A stretch of 64,000 nt of DNA from Actinomyces capricornis (GTDB lineage Bacteria; Actinomycetota; Actinomycetes; Actinomycetales; Actinomycetaceae): the NCBI RefSeq assembly GCF_019974135.1, contig NZ_AP025017.1, positions 2,728,001 to 2,792,000 of the forward strand. The letters are read 5' to 3'. The translations under genes were made by a program, and so were the position numbers. Below, piece by piece: positions 8,062-17,552 of this stretch (position 1 is the first letter of the stretch; every line of letters begins with the position of its first letter). The notes under the pieces are model-generated. The model saw only the letters and a program-made list of their open reading frames with translations. It had not been told where the DNA came from and did no database searches.

Positions 8062-8832
8062 GTGGATGCCTCCTATGCGATCATCGCGGACATCATCGGC
8101 TCTCGACACCTGCCTGACCGGGCCGGTGCCCAGCGGACCTTCCTGGCGGCCCTGGACCGGGCGGCCCAGGGCCTGGGGCTGCCCCGGCCTCCCTATGCCA
8201 GTGTCGGGGATGAGTTTCAGGCGGTGGCCGCCACGCTCGGCGATGCCCTGATCCTGACGCTGCGCACCCACCTCCTCCTGCCTCCGGGCCACGACCTGCG
8301 CTTCGGCGTCGGCCAAGGGGATGCCGTCGAGCTCGACGGTGCACGGGGGGCGGCGGGCGCTCCTATTCAGGACGGCTCGGCATGGTGGGCCGCCCGGGAT
8401 GCCATCGAGCATGCGCACGCCCTCCAGGACCGGGGGGATCGCTTCGTGCGCACCTGGCTGTGCTGCTCACCGCGGGCTCCCGGCGGCCGGGAGCGGCCTG
8501 GAGGCAGTGCGCAGGGTGAGGGGCCAGGAGGCCGGGGGCTGCGCGAGCGGGAGGCGGTCGTCAACTCCGTCCTGCTCCTGCGCGACCACGCCGTCGCGCG
8601 CCTCCAGCCCCGCCAGCGCCGCATGATGGCCGGGCTCATCCTGGGTGAGAGGCAGGTCGAGATCGCCCGCGCGGAGAAGGTCAGCCAGCAGGCCGTCTCC
8701 GATCTGGCCCGAGGCGCTGGCGCGGCCATCCTGGAATCCCACCGGCTCCTGGAGGATCTCGGTGCGACTGGGGCGGCGCCTGCCGGCGGAGCGCGCAGCG
8801 CCGGCGGCGCGCGGAGCGGGGGGCGGCGATGA
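8062..8832 (+). CDS. SatD-family protein with C-terminal helix-turn-helix
   Basis: Protein of 256 residues from GTG 8062. The N-terminus YAIIADIIGSR with the following YASVGDEFQAV is typical of the SatD family, named after a Streptococcus mutans secretion and acid-tolerance gene. Residues 181-220 (LQPRQRRMMAGLI, then RQVEIARAEKVSQQAVSDLA) look like a sigma-70 region 4-type HTH, so it may bind DNA. A TACTGT hexamer ends six bases before GTG, suggesting a leaderless message; the adjacent GGAGG is too close to act as a ribosome site. The gene overlaps its downstream membrane partner by ATGA. Autoregulation through the two flanking palindromes is an inference. Confidence 0.75.
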   Translation: MDASYAIIADIIGSRHLPDRAGAQRTFLAALDRAAQGLGLPRPPYASVGDEFQAVAATLGDALILTLRTHLLLPPGHDLRFGVGQGDAVELDGARGAAGAPIQDGSAWWAARDAIEHAHALQDRGDRFVRTWLCCSPRAPGGRERPGGSAQGEGPGGRGLREREAVVNSVLLLRDHAVARLQPRQRRMMAGLILGERQVEIARAEKVSQQAVSDLARGAGAAILESHRLLEDLGATGAAPAGGARSAGGARSGGRR

Positions 8833-9629
8833 CGGCGGCGCTTGTGCTGGCCCTGGGGGTCGCCGCCTGTGCTGCACCCGCCAGCGACATGGCGCCGGCG
8901 CGATGGCGACCCGTGGTGCGCGCCGTCGTCCTGGTGCTGGCGTTTCTGGCGGGTGCCGGCCTGTGCCTCGGTCTCGACGCGGCCCCGTGGTGGGCCTGGC
9001 TCCCGCTCATGGGGGGAGTGGTCGCCTGGGGCCTGTGGGTCGTGTCCCCTGCGGCCTCGGGGCCCTGGCCCGTGCTGGCGCGATGGGCGACGGCGATCGC
9101 CGTGCTGGGGGTCAGTGCGCTCCTGGCCCAGCCGGCTCCGGGGCGCCTGGCCGCCGCGGCCGGTGCCGTGGGGGTGGTGCTGCTCCTGGTGGGGCCCGCC
9201 AATGAGGCCGTCTCGGCACTCCTGGCCCTGGCCCGGGGGGTGCGGGGCGCTGATGGTGGTGGCGCTTGGGCTGGTGCTGGGTATGCGGACGCTGGGCGTG
9301 CCGACGTCGGGAGGGATGGGCGGCGGTCCGGGGGCGGCGCGGCGCCCGGAGTCGATGCGGCGTCCGGAGCCGCGGACGTGCCGGCGGTCAGTGTGATGCG
9401 CGGGGGCAGATGGATCGGCCCACTGGAGCGCATCCTCATCCTGCTGCTGGCGGGCGCCGGTGCCCATGAGGCGGTGGCGGCCATCGTCGCGGCCAAGGGG
9501 GTGATCCGCTTCCCCGAGATCAGCAAGGACGAGGGCGGGCGGAAGGCCGAGGAGTTCCTGGTCGGCTCCCTGGCCTCCTGGGCCCTGGCCGCGCTGGGGA
9601 TCCTGCTCATCCGCGCCCTCGGGCTCTGA
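8829..9629 (+). CDS. Multi-pass membrane protein, partner of the SatD-like protein
   Basis: Protein of 266 residues with several hydrophobic segments in the first 130, a Gly/Ala/Asp-rich linker (about 137-180) and a conserved-looking end: GGRWIGPLERILILLL, AAKGVIRFPEI, AEEFLVGSLASWALAAL. That tail resembles the C-terminal half of membrane proteins often encoded beside satD, some annotated DUF3307. The start overlaps the satD-like stop as ATGA, so the two are coupled. The function is unknown. Confidence 0.65.
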   Translation: MTAALVLALGVAACAAPASDMAPARWRPVVRAVVLVLAFLAGAGLCLGLDAAPWWAWLPLMGGVVAWGLWVVSPAASGPWPVLARWATAIAVLGVSALLAQPAPGRLAAAAGAVGVVLLLVGPANEAVSALLALARGVRGADGGGAWAGAGYADAGRADVGRDGRRSGGGAAPGVDAASGAADVPAVSVMRGGRWIGPLERILILLLAGAGAHEAVAAIVAAKGVIRFPEISKDEGGRKAEEFLVGSLASWALAALGILLIRALGL

Positions 9630-9830
9630 GGCCCCTGGGGGCTCGTGGGTCCGGGCCGGCTTCGGATGCGGCCTGGGGCGAGCGGCTGAGGCGTGCCGGG
9701 GTGCTGCCTGAGCCCGTCGAGTGCCGGGGCCTGTCCCTGATCGCCGGCTCCTCAGGGGCCGGCCGCCGAGGCCGGGCGGAGGCGGGGCGGAGTCGTGCGG
9801 TGAGCGGTTTTCATGTCGCAGGGTCTGGGG

Positions 9831-9850
9831 TAGACTGTACACATGTTCGA
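9831..9850 (+). promoter_or_regulatory. Promoter with LexA-like box at the HNH gene start
   Basis: TAGACT at 9831-9836 is a -10 hexamer six bases before ATG 9843, giving a leaderless message. Overlapping it, 9835-9850 reads CTGTACACATGTTCGA, matching the LexA palindrome TCGAAC-N4-GTTCGA at all six right-half bases and three of six left-half bases. Mycobacterial 13E12 genes, the same family as the downstream gene, are known LexA targets, which supports the call. Confidence 0.6.
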
Positions 9851-12380
9851 AAGTGGCGTGCTGACCCGGCCCTCTACCGCGCTTCCTGTGGTGGAGGATC
9901 GCACTGCGCGCCTGCGTTGCGTGTCCCGCGATGCCACTGTCGCCGGGCCGCTGCGGAGCACCGCTTCACAGGCCTCTGCCCGGAAGGCGCCTACTCGGCG
10001 GGCTCCTGCCTCGCGGACTCGTGACCTGCGGGTTTTCGAGGTCCAGGACTTCGAGGCCCAGGACTCTGAGGTGCAGTCTCCCGAGGCGCAGGCTGCCCTG
10101 CCGCTTCGGGCTGCGCCCCTCCCAGCGCACTGGGGTGAGCCGGAGGAGGCCTGCGAGCGGATCGCTGCGATGGCCCCCGGTGGTGCCCTGGCGGCGGTGA
10201 TCGAGGCGCTCCTCTCGCCCTTGCTCGTCCCTGCGGCGACGTCTGCGGAGCCCGCCGACCCCCACACTCCTGAGGATTCTGCGGATTCTGTGGGTTCTGC
10301 GGGCTCCCGCAACGGCGGCGTCGTCGATCCTGCCACGGATCTTCTCTCGGGCATTGGTGCGGCCTCGAGCGAGGACCTGACCGCGGGTCTTGCTGTGAGC
10401 CCTGAGGCGGGGATCGCGCAGCAGGCGGCTGGCCTTGCGGTCCTGCCGTCGGACATGATCCAGGGCAGTGGGCTGCTGGCACTGGGGGCTGACGGGCTCA
10501 GTGAGCTGGTCGCCGCATGTCACCGCCTGGGCTCGTGGGCCACGTGGGCCGAGTCGATGGCGGCCGCCTGCCTGGCTCAGAGCCCCGAGTTCCGCACGGG
10601 CCCGGCGCCTTGGGGGCCGCAGGGGGCGGCGCCGCGCTTCGTGACCCCGGAGGAGAACCGCTTCACCACCTCCAGTGAGATCGCCTGCCGCCTGGGGATC
10701 TCCCGCACGCGCGCGGGCCAGATCCTTGAGCGCGGGGAGGCGCTGATGACCCCGGAGCTGGGGCCCACCGAGGCCCTGCACCGATCCGGACTGCTGGACG
10801 GGACCAAGGCCGCCCTCGTCGTCGGACGGCTCGACGGCGCTGCGTCCCACACGGCGCTGGCCGTTCAGGAGGAGGTCCTGCCCCGGGCCCCGCGCCGCAC
10901 CCACGCCCAACTGGCCCGGGACCTGGACCGTGCCCTGGTGGCCCACGATCCCGAAGGCACCAGCCAGCGCCGCCAGCGCCATGTGCGCGGCAGGCATGTG
11001 AGCCGCCCGCGTCCCGCCGGTGAGGGCGTGTGGAGGATGAGTCTCCTCATGCCCACCATGGATGCCTTCCTGCTGGACGCCACCCTCGACGCCATCGCCG
11101 CCTCAGCCCGCGCCACGGGTGATGACAGGACCCCCGCCCAGCTGCGCGCCGACGCGCTGACCGCCATGACGCTCGCCACGCTGCGCACCAGTCAGAACGC
11201 GGCCTGCGCGCCCGAAGACCTCGGCATGGCTGCGGACGCACCACGTGACGGCGCTGCTCGCCCGGTCCCTGGGGGCGACGGCTACCCCATGCCCGACGGC
11301 GTTCCACTGGAGGGGCTGCTGGTCTCACTGAGCGGCCTCATGAGCTCCACGAGCCCATGGTGGATGCCCTCGGGGGAGCCGGCCCTCCACCTCCCACCGG
11401 GATTGCAGGTCCGCGTGGACGTCACCGTCCCCCTCGACCACCTCCTGCCCGGCGCCGATGCGGATCCCGGTACCCATCCCGGCGCCGGCACCACTGCTGA
11501 TCCCACTGCCGCCAGTGGTACCCCGAGCAGTACTGCTGCCACTGCTGCTGCGCCCACGGCAGGGCCCGTCGCCGAGGTCGTCATCGGCTCGCGCCGCTCA
11601 CCGGTCCCCGCCCGCGTCGCCCGGGCCCTGGCGGCCGGGGGCACCTGGCGCCGCCTGGTCACCGACCCGCTCACCGGTGCGGTGCTGGATGTGGGGCGCA
11701 GGCGCTACCGCCCCGCCCAGGACCTGGCCGAGCGCGTCCGCCTGCGCGATCAGTCCTGCACCCACCCCGGCTGCGAGGTCCCCGCCCGGCGTTGCGACCT
11801 CGACCACATCACGCCATGGAGCGCAGGCGGCGTGACCTCCATGGACAACCTCACCGTCCTCTGCGAGGCCCACCACCGCCTCAAGCACACCCCCGGATGG
11901 TCGCTGACCCGCACACCCGAGGGCGCCCTGACCTGGCGCACCCCCACCGGCGCCCGCTACCGCCGGCAGGCCGACGGCACCATCCACCTCCTGCCCCGGC
12001 GCCTCGGGCCCCACTCCCACCAGCACCAGGGCGCAGCAGTGCCCGCCACGCTCAGCCAGGAGATCACCGCCCCACTCCTGGAGCGCCTCGAGCGCGGACT
12101 CGCCAGCACCCACCCCGCCCAGACCCCCATCACACCGGCCGGCCGCATCATGAGCAGCAGTGCGGTGGGCCACGGCACGGGCCCGAGGAGCAGCACTCCT
12201 GAAGGAGGACCGCCCGCAGGCCTCACGACAATGCGCGCCCTCGCAGCAGCAGGCGCTGCCCTGGAGACCCGCGGGCCGGGCCCCGGACAGCGCGCCGGCG
12301 CCTTCGAGGCCACCGACTACCCGCGCGCCGCCCACCTCCTCGGTCTGGCTCCCCTGCTCGACGCCGTTCCGCCCTTCTGA
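9843..12380 (+). CDS. HNH endonuclease signature protein with DUF222 domain (13E12-repeat family)
   Basis: Large protein of 845 residues. The DUF222 region is recognisable in the centre (EIACRLGISRTRAGQILERG, DGTKAALVVGRLDG). The C-terminal HNH nuclease has LDH at 653-655, Asn669, and zinc cysteines in CTHPGC (639-644), with Cys674 and the HH pair at 677-678. The first 170 residues and a Pro/Thr/Ala-rich stretch near 540-570 are low-complexity. Members are multicopy and SOS-induced in mycobacteria. Only 40 bases separate it from dnaE2 on the same strand, so read-through from its promoter could drive dnaE2. The cellular role is unproven. Confidence 0.88.
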   Translation: MFESGVLTRPSTALPVVEDRTARLRCVSRDATVAGPLRSTASQASARKAPTRRAPASRTRDLRVFEVQDFEAQDSEVQSPEAQAALPLRAAPLPAHWGEPEEACERIAAMAPGGALAAVIEALLSPLLVPAATSAEPADPHTPEDSADSVGSAGSRNGGVVDPATDLLSGIGAASSEDLTAGLAVSPEAGIAQQAAGLAVLPSDMIQGSGLLALGADGLSELVAACHRLGSWATWAESMAAACLAQSPEFRTGPAPWGPQGAAPRFVTPEENRFTTSSEIACRLGISRTRAGQILERGEALMTPELGPTEALHRSGLLDGTKAALVVGRLDGAASHTALAVQEEVLPRAPRRTHAQLARDLDRALVAHDPEGTSQRRQRHVRGRHVSRPRPAGEGVWRMSLLMPTMDAFLLDATLDAIAASARATGDDRTPAQLRADALTAMTLATLRTSQNAACAPEDLGMAADAPRDGAARPVPGGDGYPMPDGVPLEGLLVSLSGLMSSTSPWWMPSGEPALHLPPGLQVRVDVTVPLDHLLPGADADPGTHPGAGTTADPTAASGTPSSTAATAAAPTAGPVAEVVIGSRRSPVPARVARALAAGGTWRRLVTDPLTGAVLDVGRRRYRPAQDLAERVRLRDQSCTHPGCEVPARRCDLDHITPWSAGGVTSMDNLTVLCEAHHRLKHTPGWSLTRTPEGALTWRTPTGARYRRQADGTIHLLPRRLGPHSHQHQGAAVPATLSQEITAPLLERLERGLASTHPAQTPITPAGRIMSSSAVGHGTGPRSSTPEGGPPAGLTTMRALAAAGAALETRGPGPGQRAGAFEATDYPRAAHLLGLAPLLDAVPPF

Positions 12381-12420
12381 AGAGACCATCCCCTCTCCGG
12401 CCGCTGACGCCCAACCTCTC

Positions 12421-15400
12421 ATGACCAGCCCCCACCGCTACGCCGAGCTCCACGCCCACTCCGCCTACTCCTTCCTCGACGGCGCCAATGAGCCCGAGGA
12501 CCTGGCGGCCGCCGCTGTCGAACTCGGCCTGGAGGCCCTGGGCCTGACCGACCACAACGGCATGCCCGGCATCGTCAAGCACGCCCAGGCCGGCCGCGCC
12601 CACGGCCTGCCCACCGTGCACGGCACCGAACTGACCCTGGCCGACGGAAGCCACCTGCCCGTCCTGGCGCGCAGCCCGCACGGATACCGCCGCCTGGCCG
12701 CCGCCATCTCCGAGCACAACCTCAATGCCGGCCACGCCCAGGAGCCCGCCCACGACCCGGCCGCCCTCGCCACTGCCCTGGAGGGGTCCTGCCTCATCCT
12801 CACCGGCACCGCCAACGGGCCCCTGCGCCGCGCCCTGGGCGACCCCCACCGCCCAGAGACCTGGGACCTCGCCGCAGCCGACGCCTGCCTAGGGCGCCTC
12901 GCCGACCTCTTCGCCGACCCCCACCGCCCCCGCAGACCGTCCGGCAGCCACCCGTGCAGCGGGCCGACCGCTGTCGGGGCGCCCACCGCACTCCTGGCAG
13001 AGCAGGGCGCCGACGTCGGGCTCGCCGTCGAGCTCACCCTCACCGCAGGCCCCACCGACGCCGCCCTCACCGAGGCCCTCAGCCGCCTGGCCGCCGCCCA
13101 CCGCCTGCCCCTGGTCGCCACCGGAGCCGTGCGCTGCGCCCGCCCCCGCGACGCCCGCCTGGCCGATGTCCTGACCGCCACCCGCCTGGTCACCGACCTG
13201 GACGGGGCACGGGGCCACCTGCCCGCCATCGGCCGCTGGCTGCGCAGCCCGGCGGACATGCTCCGCCTCCACCGGAGAGCCCCGCACGCCGTGCTCACCG
13301 CCGCCCGGATCGGCACCGAGATCGCCTTCGACCTGTCCCTCATCGCCCCCGACCTGCCCGCCATCGAGGTCCCGCCCGGGCACACCCCCGCCACCTGGCT
13401 GCGCGAGCTCACCCACCGCGGCGCCCTCCGGCGCTACGGGACCCCCGAGCAGGACCCCCGCGCCTGGGAGGTCCTGGGACATGAGCTCGACGTCATCGAG
13501 CAGCTCGGCTTCCCCGGCTACTTCCTCATCGTCCACGCCATCGTCGAGTACTGCGAGCAGGCCGCCATCCTGTGCCAGGGCAGGGGCTCGGCCGCCAACT
13601 CCGCCGTCTGCTACGCCCTGGGCATCACCGCCGTGGACGCGGTGCGCCACCGCATGCTCTTCGAGCGCTTCCTGTCCCCGGGGCGCGCCGGCTACCCGGA
13701 CATCGACCTGGACATCGAGGCCTGCCGGCGCGAGGAGGTCATCCAGCACGTCTACTCCCGCTACGGGCGCCACTGCGCCGCCCAGGTCGCCAACGTCATC
13801 TCCTACCGCCCCCGCTCCGCCGTGCGCGACGCCGCCCGCGCCCTGGGCCACCCCGCCGGCCTCCAGGACGCCTGGGCCTCGCAGATGGACCGCTGGTCCT
13901 CACTGCGCCCCGACGACGGCGCCCCCGCGGGCCCGGCCCCGGCGACCGACCCGGGCCACCGGGGCCAGCCGGGCCGCCGGGACGAGGAGGTGCCCGCCCA
14001 GGTCATCGATATCGCCGAGAGGCTGCTGCGCCTGCCCCGCCACCTGAGCATCCACTCCGGGGGGATGGTCCTGTGCGACCGCCCCGTCACCGAGGTCTGC
14101 CCCGTGCGCTGGGCGGCCATGCCGGGGCGCTCGGTCCTGCAATGGGACAAGGACGACTGCGCCGCCGCCGGCCTGGTCAAGTTCGACCTGCTGGGGCTGG
14201 GGGCCCTGACCGCCCTGCGCCTGGCCTTCGACGGCCTGGCCCGGCGCGGGGAGGCCGTTCCCGAGCAGCCACCGGGCGAGCACGCCGACCACGCGCCCGC
14301 CGGTGTGCTGCGCTCGGCCCAGGCGGGCCGGCCCTGGGGGCTGCACACCCTGCCCGAGGACGACCCGGCCGTCTACCGCCTGCTGTGCGCCGCGGACACG
14401 GTGGGGGTCTTCCAGGTGGAGTCGCGCGCCCAGATGGCCACCCTGCCGCGGCTGCGGCCCCAGGAGTTCTACGACATCGTCGTCGAGGTGGCCCTCATCC
14501 GCCCCGGCCCCATCCAGGGCGACGCCGTCAGCCCCTACATCCGTCGCCGCCAGGGGAGGGAGGAGGTCACGTATCTGCACGAGTCCCTCAAGCCGGCCCT
14601 GGCCAAGACCCTGGGCGTCCCCCTCTTCCAGGAGCAGCTCATGCAGATCGCCGTGGACGCCGCGGGCTTCAGCCCCGCCGAGGCCGACGCCCTGCGCCAG
14701 GCCATGGGGGCCAAGCGCTCGGCCGAGCGCATGGAGGCCCTCCACGAGCGCTTCGTGGAGGGCATGATGAGCCTTCGGGGCGCCCCGCGGGATATCGCCG
14801 AGACGCTCTTCGACAAGCTGCGGGCCTTCGCCGACTTCGGCTTCCCCGAGTCCCACGCCTTCTCCTTCGCCTACCTCGTCTACGCCGCGGCCTGGCTCAA
14901 GGCCCGCAAGCCCGAGGACTTCTACGCCGGGGTGCTGGCCGCCCAGCCCATGGGCTTCTGGTCGCCCCAGAGCCTGGTGGCCGACGCCCGCCGCCACGGC
15001 GTGAGGGTCCTGGCCGCCGACGTCTCCTCCTCCCAGGTCCAGGCCGTCGTCGAGCAGCGCCCCACCCGGGGGGAGGCGCGCGACGCCGGGACGGGCGGCG
15101 AGCAGGAGTGGGCGCCGGTGCTCCCCTCTCCGACCGCGCCCACCACCATCGACGCCCACCCCGACCTGGCGGTGCGCCTGGGCCTGGCCCCCATCAGGGG
15201 CATCGGCCAGGACAGCGCCCGGGCCATCGTGGCCGAGCGCGAGAAGGGCCCCTACCGGGACCTGGCCGACTTCGCCCGCCGCCTGCCACTGAGCCGCTCC
15301 CAGCTCGAGTCCCTGGCGGCCGCGGGAGCGCTGCGCAGCCTGGGGGTGGGGCGGCGCGAGGCCCTGTGGGCGGCAGGCCCCCTCTCCCAGGAGCACGGGA

Positions 15401-15951
15401 GCCGCAGAGGCCGCGGGAGGCCGCGCGCCGGGGACTGGTTCCAGCCGACCCTGCCGGGGACCGCCGTCGGCACCACGGCGCCGCCTCTGCCCGAGATGGA
15501 CCACCGCTCCCGCATGGTCGCCGACCTGCGCCTGACAGGGGTCTCCACCCAGGGCTGCCCCATTGGACTGCTGCGCGAGGCCCTGAGCGGGGCGGGCATC
15601 CTCACCACCGCGCAGGTGCGCGCCCAGGACGACGGCGTGCGGGTGCGGGTGGCGGGCGTGGTCACCCACCGCCAGCGCCCCCACACCGCCAGCGGGCTGA
15701 TCTTCCTCAACCTGGAGGATGAGACGGGGCTGCTCAATGTCGTGTGCTCGGCCGGCATGTGGAAGCGGTACCGGACCGTGGGGCGGCGCGCCGGCGCCCT
15801 GGTCGTGCGCGGGGTCGTGGAGCAGTCGGAGCCGCCGCTGCCCGAGGTCGGGGACGCGGCGCAGACGGGCCCCGGCGTCACCGCCCTGCGCGCCGAGCAC
15901 CTGGAGGTGTTGGAGGGCGCCGCCCCCACCCGGAGCCGGGACTGGCAGTGA
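12421..15951 (+). CDS. dnaE2: Error-prone DNA polymerase III alpha subunit DnaE2
   Basis: C-family translesion polymerase of 1176 residues. The N-terminal PHP domain begins YAELHAHSAYSFLDGA and continues LGLTDHNGMPGIV. The palm motif PDIDLD at 426-431 supplies catalytic aspartates, CQGRGSAANS precedes it, and an OB-fold is visible near the end (VRVRVAGVVTHRQRPHTASG). Its length, about 1.1 kb less than DnaE1, and the PHP start identify DnaE2. DnaE2 is the mutasome's catalytic subunit and would work with ImuA/ImuB encoded 6 kb upstream. ATG 12421 has no obvious ribosome site and no own LexA box; the 40-base gap suggests co-transcription with the HNH gene. Confidence 0.93.
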   Translation: MTSPHRYAELHAHSAYSFLDGANEPEDLAAAAVELGLEALGLTDHNGMPGIVKHAQAGRAHGLPTVHGTELTLADGSHLPVLARSPHGYRRLAAAISEHNLNAGHAQEPAHDPAALATALEGSCLILTGTANGPLRRALGDPHRPETWDLAAADACLGRLADLFADPHRPRRPSGSHPCSGPTAVGAPTALLAEQGADVGLAVELTLTAGPTDAALTEALSRLAAAHRLPLVATGAVRCARPRDARLADVLTATRLVTDLDGARGHLPAIGRWLRSPADMLRLHRRAPHAVLTAARIGTEIAFDLSLIAPDLPAIEVPPGHTPATWLRELTHRGALRRYGTPEQDPRAWEVLGHELDVIEQLGFPGYFLIVHAIVEYCEQAAILCQGRGSAANSAVCYALGITAVDAVRHRMLFERFLSPGRAGYPDIDLDIEACRREEVIQHVYSRYGRHCAAQVANVISYRPRSAVRDAARALGHPAGLQDAWASQMDRWSSLRPDDGAPAGPAPATDPGHRGQPGRRDEEVPAQVIDIAERLLRLPRHLSIHSGGMVLCDRPVTEVCPVRWAAMPGRSVLQWDKDDCAAAGLVKFDLLGLGALTALRLAFDGLARRGEAVPEQPPGEHADHAPAGVLRSAQAGRPWGLHTLPEDDPAVYRLLCAADTVGVFQVESRAQMATLPRLRPQEFYDIVVEVALIRPGPIQGDAVSPYIRRRQGREEVTYLHESLKPALAKTLGVPLFQEQLMQIAVDAAGFSPAEADALRQAMGAKRSAERMEALHERFVEGMMSLRGAPRDIAETLFDKLRAFADFGFPESHAFSFAYLVYAAAWLKARKPEDFYAGVLAAQPMGFWSPQSLVADARRHGVRVLAADVSSSQVQAVVEQRPTRGEARDAGTGGEQEWAPVLPSPTAPTTIDAHPDLAVRLGLAPIRGIGQDSARAIVAEREKGPYRDLADFARRLPLSRSQLESLAAAGALRSLGVGRREALWAAGPLSQEHGSRRGRGRPRAGDWFQPTLPGTAVGTTAPPLPEMDHRSRMVADLRLTGVSTQGCPIGLLREALSGAGILTTAQVRAQDDGVRVRVAGVVTHRQRPHTASGLIFLNLEDETGLLNVVCSAGMWKRYRTVGRRAGALVVRGVVEQSEPPLPEVGDAAQTGPGVTALRAEHLEVLEGAAPTRSRDWQ

Positions 15952-15997
15952 GTGCCGCGCTGCGGCGTCGCTCCACCGGTTCAGCGGCCCCAGCAGC

Positions 15998-17488
15998 TCA
16001 GGACCCCTGCGAGGAGTAGGCGGGCAGCTCCCCGACGACGGGGGCGTCCCTGACATGCAGCTCGGAGTAGACCGACCACACCACGCCGATGATGGGCACG
16101 GCGATGATCGCGCCCAGCAGCCCGGCCGCGTAGGTGCCCACGGCCACGCCGATGATGACCACCACCGGGTGGAGGGAGACCTGGCGGCCCATGATGAGGG
16201 GCTGGAGGATATGGCCCTCGATCTGACCGATCCCGGCCACCCCCACGCACACCACGATCATAGTGATGAAGCCGTCGGAGGCCAGGGCCACCACCATGGC
16301 GATGATCATGGCCGCGGGCGCCCCCACGATCGGGATGAAGGCGCCGATGAAGACCAGGACCGCCAGGGGGGCGGCCAGGGGGATGCCCACCAGTTGGAGG
16401 AAGATGCCCGCCATGATCCCATCGGTCAGGGCCACGATGACCGTGCCCCGGGCGTAGCCGGCGAAGGTGTACCAGCCGGCCCCCGCGGCGCGGTGGACGG
16501 ATTCACGCATGTGGGCGGGCAGCTCGTTGAGGAACCAGCGCCACATCCTGCCCCCGGAGGCCAGGAAGAAGATCGTGGAGAAGATCGCCAGCGCCAGGAC
16601 GGCGAAGACATCCACCAGGCCACTGGCATTGGACAGGATCTCGGTGGCCAGGTGCGGGGCGTTGGACTGGACGTAGTCCTGGCCCTGGCGCACCAGGGCC
16701 TGGAACTGGGTGGCCAACTCCTGCTGGGTCAGGTGCACCGGCAGGGGCCCGTGCTCCACGAAGTCCACGATGGTGTCCAGCCCATCGCTGAACTGGGTGG
16801 CCAGGGAGTTCCACTGGCTGGTCACCGAGGCCACGACGTAGGTCAGCAGGCCGGCGATGGCGGCCAGGGTCGTCAGCAGCGCCAGGAAGGTCGCCGGGTA
16901 GCGGGGCATGATCCGGGCGAAGAGGTTGACCAGGGGCTGGAGGATGGAGGTCAGGACCAGGGCCATGAACACCCCGACGAACACGGGGATGATCATGGAG
17001 GTGGCCAGGACCACCAGGGCGATCATGATGATGATGCCCAGGCCCAGCCAGGCCCCCAGGCCCCCGCGCACCAGCCATGAGGGCAGGGAGTCCAGGGCGG
17101 TGGAGCGGGTGGTGACCACCGAGGGCACGCCGGGGCCGTCCTGCTCCGCGCCCTCGGCGGGTCCCGGCGACGCCGCGGGGGCCCCGGGTGTCCTGAGCGT
17201 CGCTGCGGTGGAGGCCATGGTGCTGGGCGCGGCACTGGGGCCGCGCATCGTGGCGCGGCGGCGCTCCTCGACCCGCTCCAGGGTGCGGCGCCAGGCCGAG
17301 TGCGCTCTCCTGGGCCAGGTCAGGGGGCCGGAGGATGGGGCGGCGACGCGTGCCGGCCCGCCCGCCCGACTGCCCGCGTCCTCATCCGCCTGCTCCTGCG
17401 CGCGCGCTTCGGCCTGCTCCCCGGGCTCATCCCGGGTGGCAGGCTCCTTCTCGTCCTTCTCGGTGGGCGGATCGTGATGCTCGGACAC
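15998..17488 (-). CDS. AI-2E family (PerM-like) membrane transporter
   Basis: Integral membrane protein of 496 residues from GTG 17488. Residues 1-150 are hydrophilic and rich in Glu, Ala and Pro. After that come paired hydrophobic segments, then a long amphipathic middle region and a C-terminal block with VFIGAFIPIVGAPAAMIIAMVVAL, which is characteristic of the family. Known members export autoinducer-2 or act as Na+/H+ antiporters, so the substrate is open. It converges with dnaE2 across 46 bases. Confidence 0.82.
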   Translation of the reverse strand: MSEHHDPPTEKDEKEPATRDEPGEQAEARAQEQADEDAGSRAGGPARVAAPSSGPLTWPRRAHSAWRRTLERVEERRRATMRGPSAAPSTMASTAATLRTPGAPAASPGPAEGAEQDGPGVPSVVTTRSTALDSLPSWLVRGGLGAWLGLGIIIMIALVVLATSMIIPVFVGVFMALVLTSILQPLVNLFARIMPRYPATFLALLTTLAAIAGLLTYVVASVTSQWNSLATQFSDGLDTIVDFVEHGPLPVHLTQQELATQFQALVRQGQDYVQSNAPHLATEILSNASGLVDVFAVLALAIFSTIFFLASGGRMWRWFLNELPAHMRESVHRAAGAGWYTFAGYARGTVIVALTDGIMAGIFLQLVGIPLAAPLAVLVFIGAFIPIVGAPAAMIIAMVVALASDGFITMIVVCVGVAGIGQIEGHILQPLIMGRQVSLHPVVVIIGVAVGTYAAGLLGAIIAVPIIGVVWSVYSELHVRDAPVVGELPAYSSQGS

Positions 17489-17552
17489 GTGTGCTCTTCT
17501 CTTGGCCGTGATGCCGCTGACGAAACGGCCCTCAGCCTACTAGCGTGAGACC

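Noticed and set aside
12223..12849. Long reverse-strand frames opposite dnaE2 and other genes
   Set aside because: They are produced by GC-biased third positions and read as low-complexity Gly/Ala/Val/His sequences without domains.
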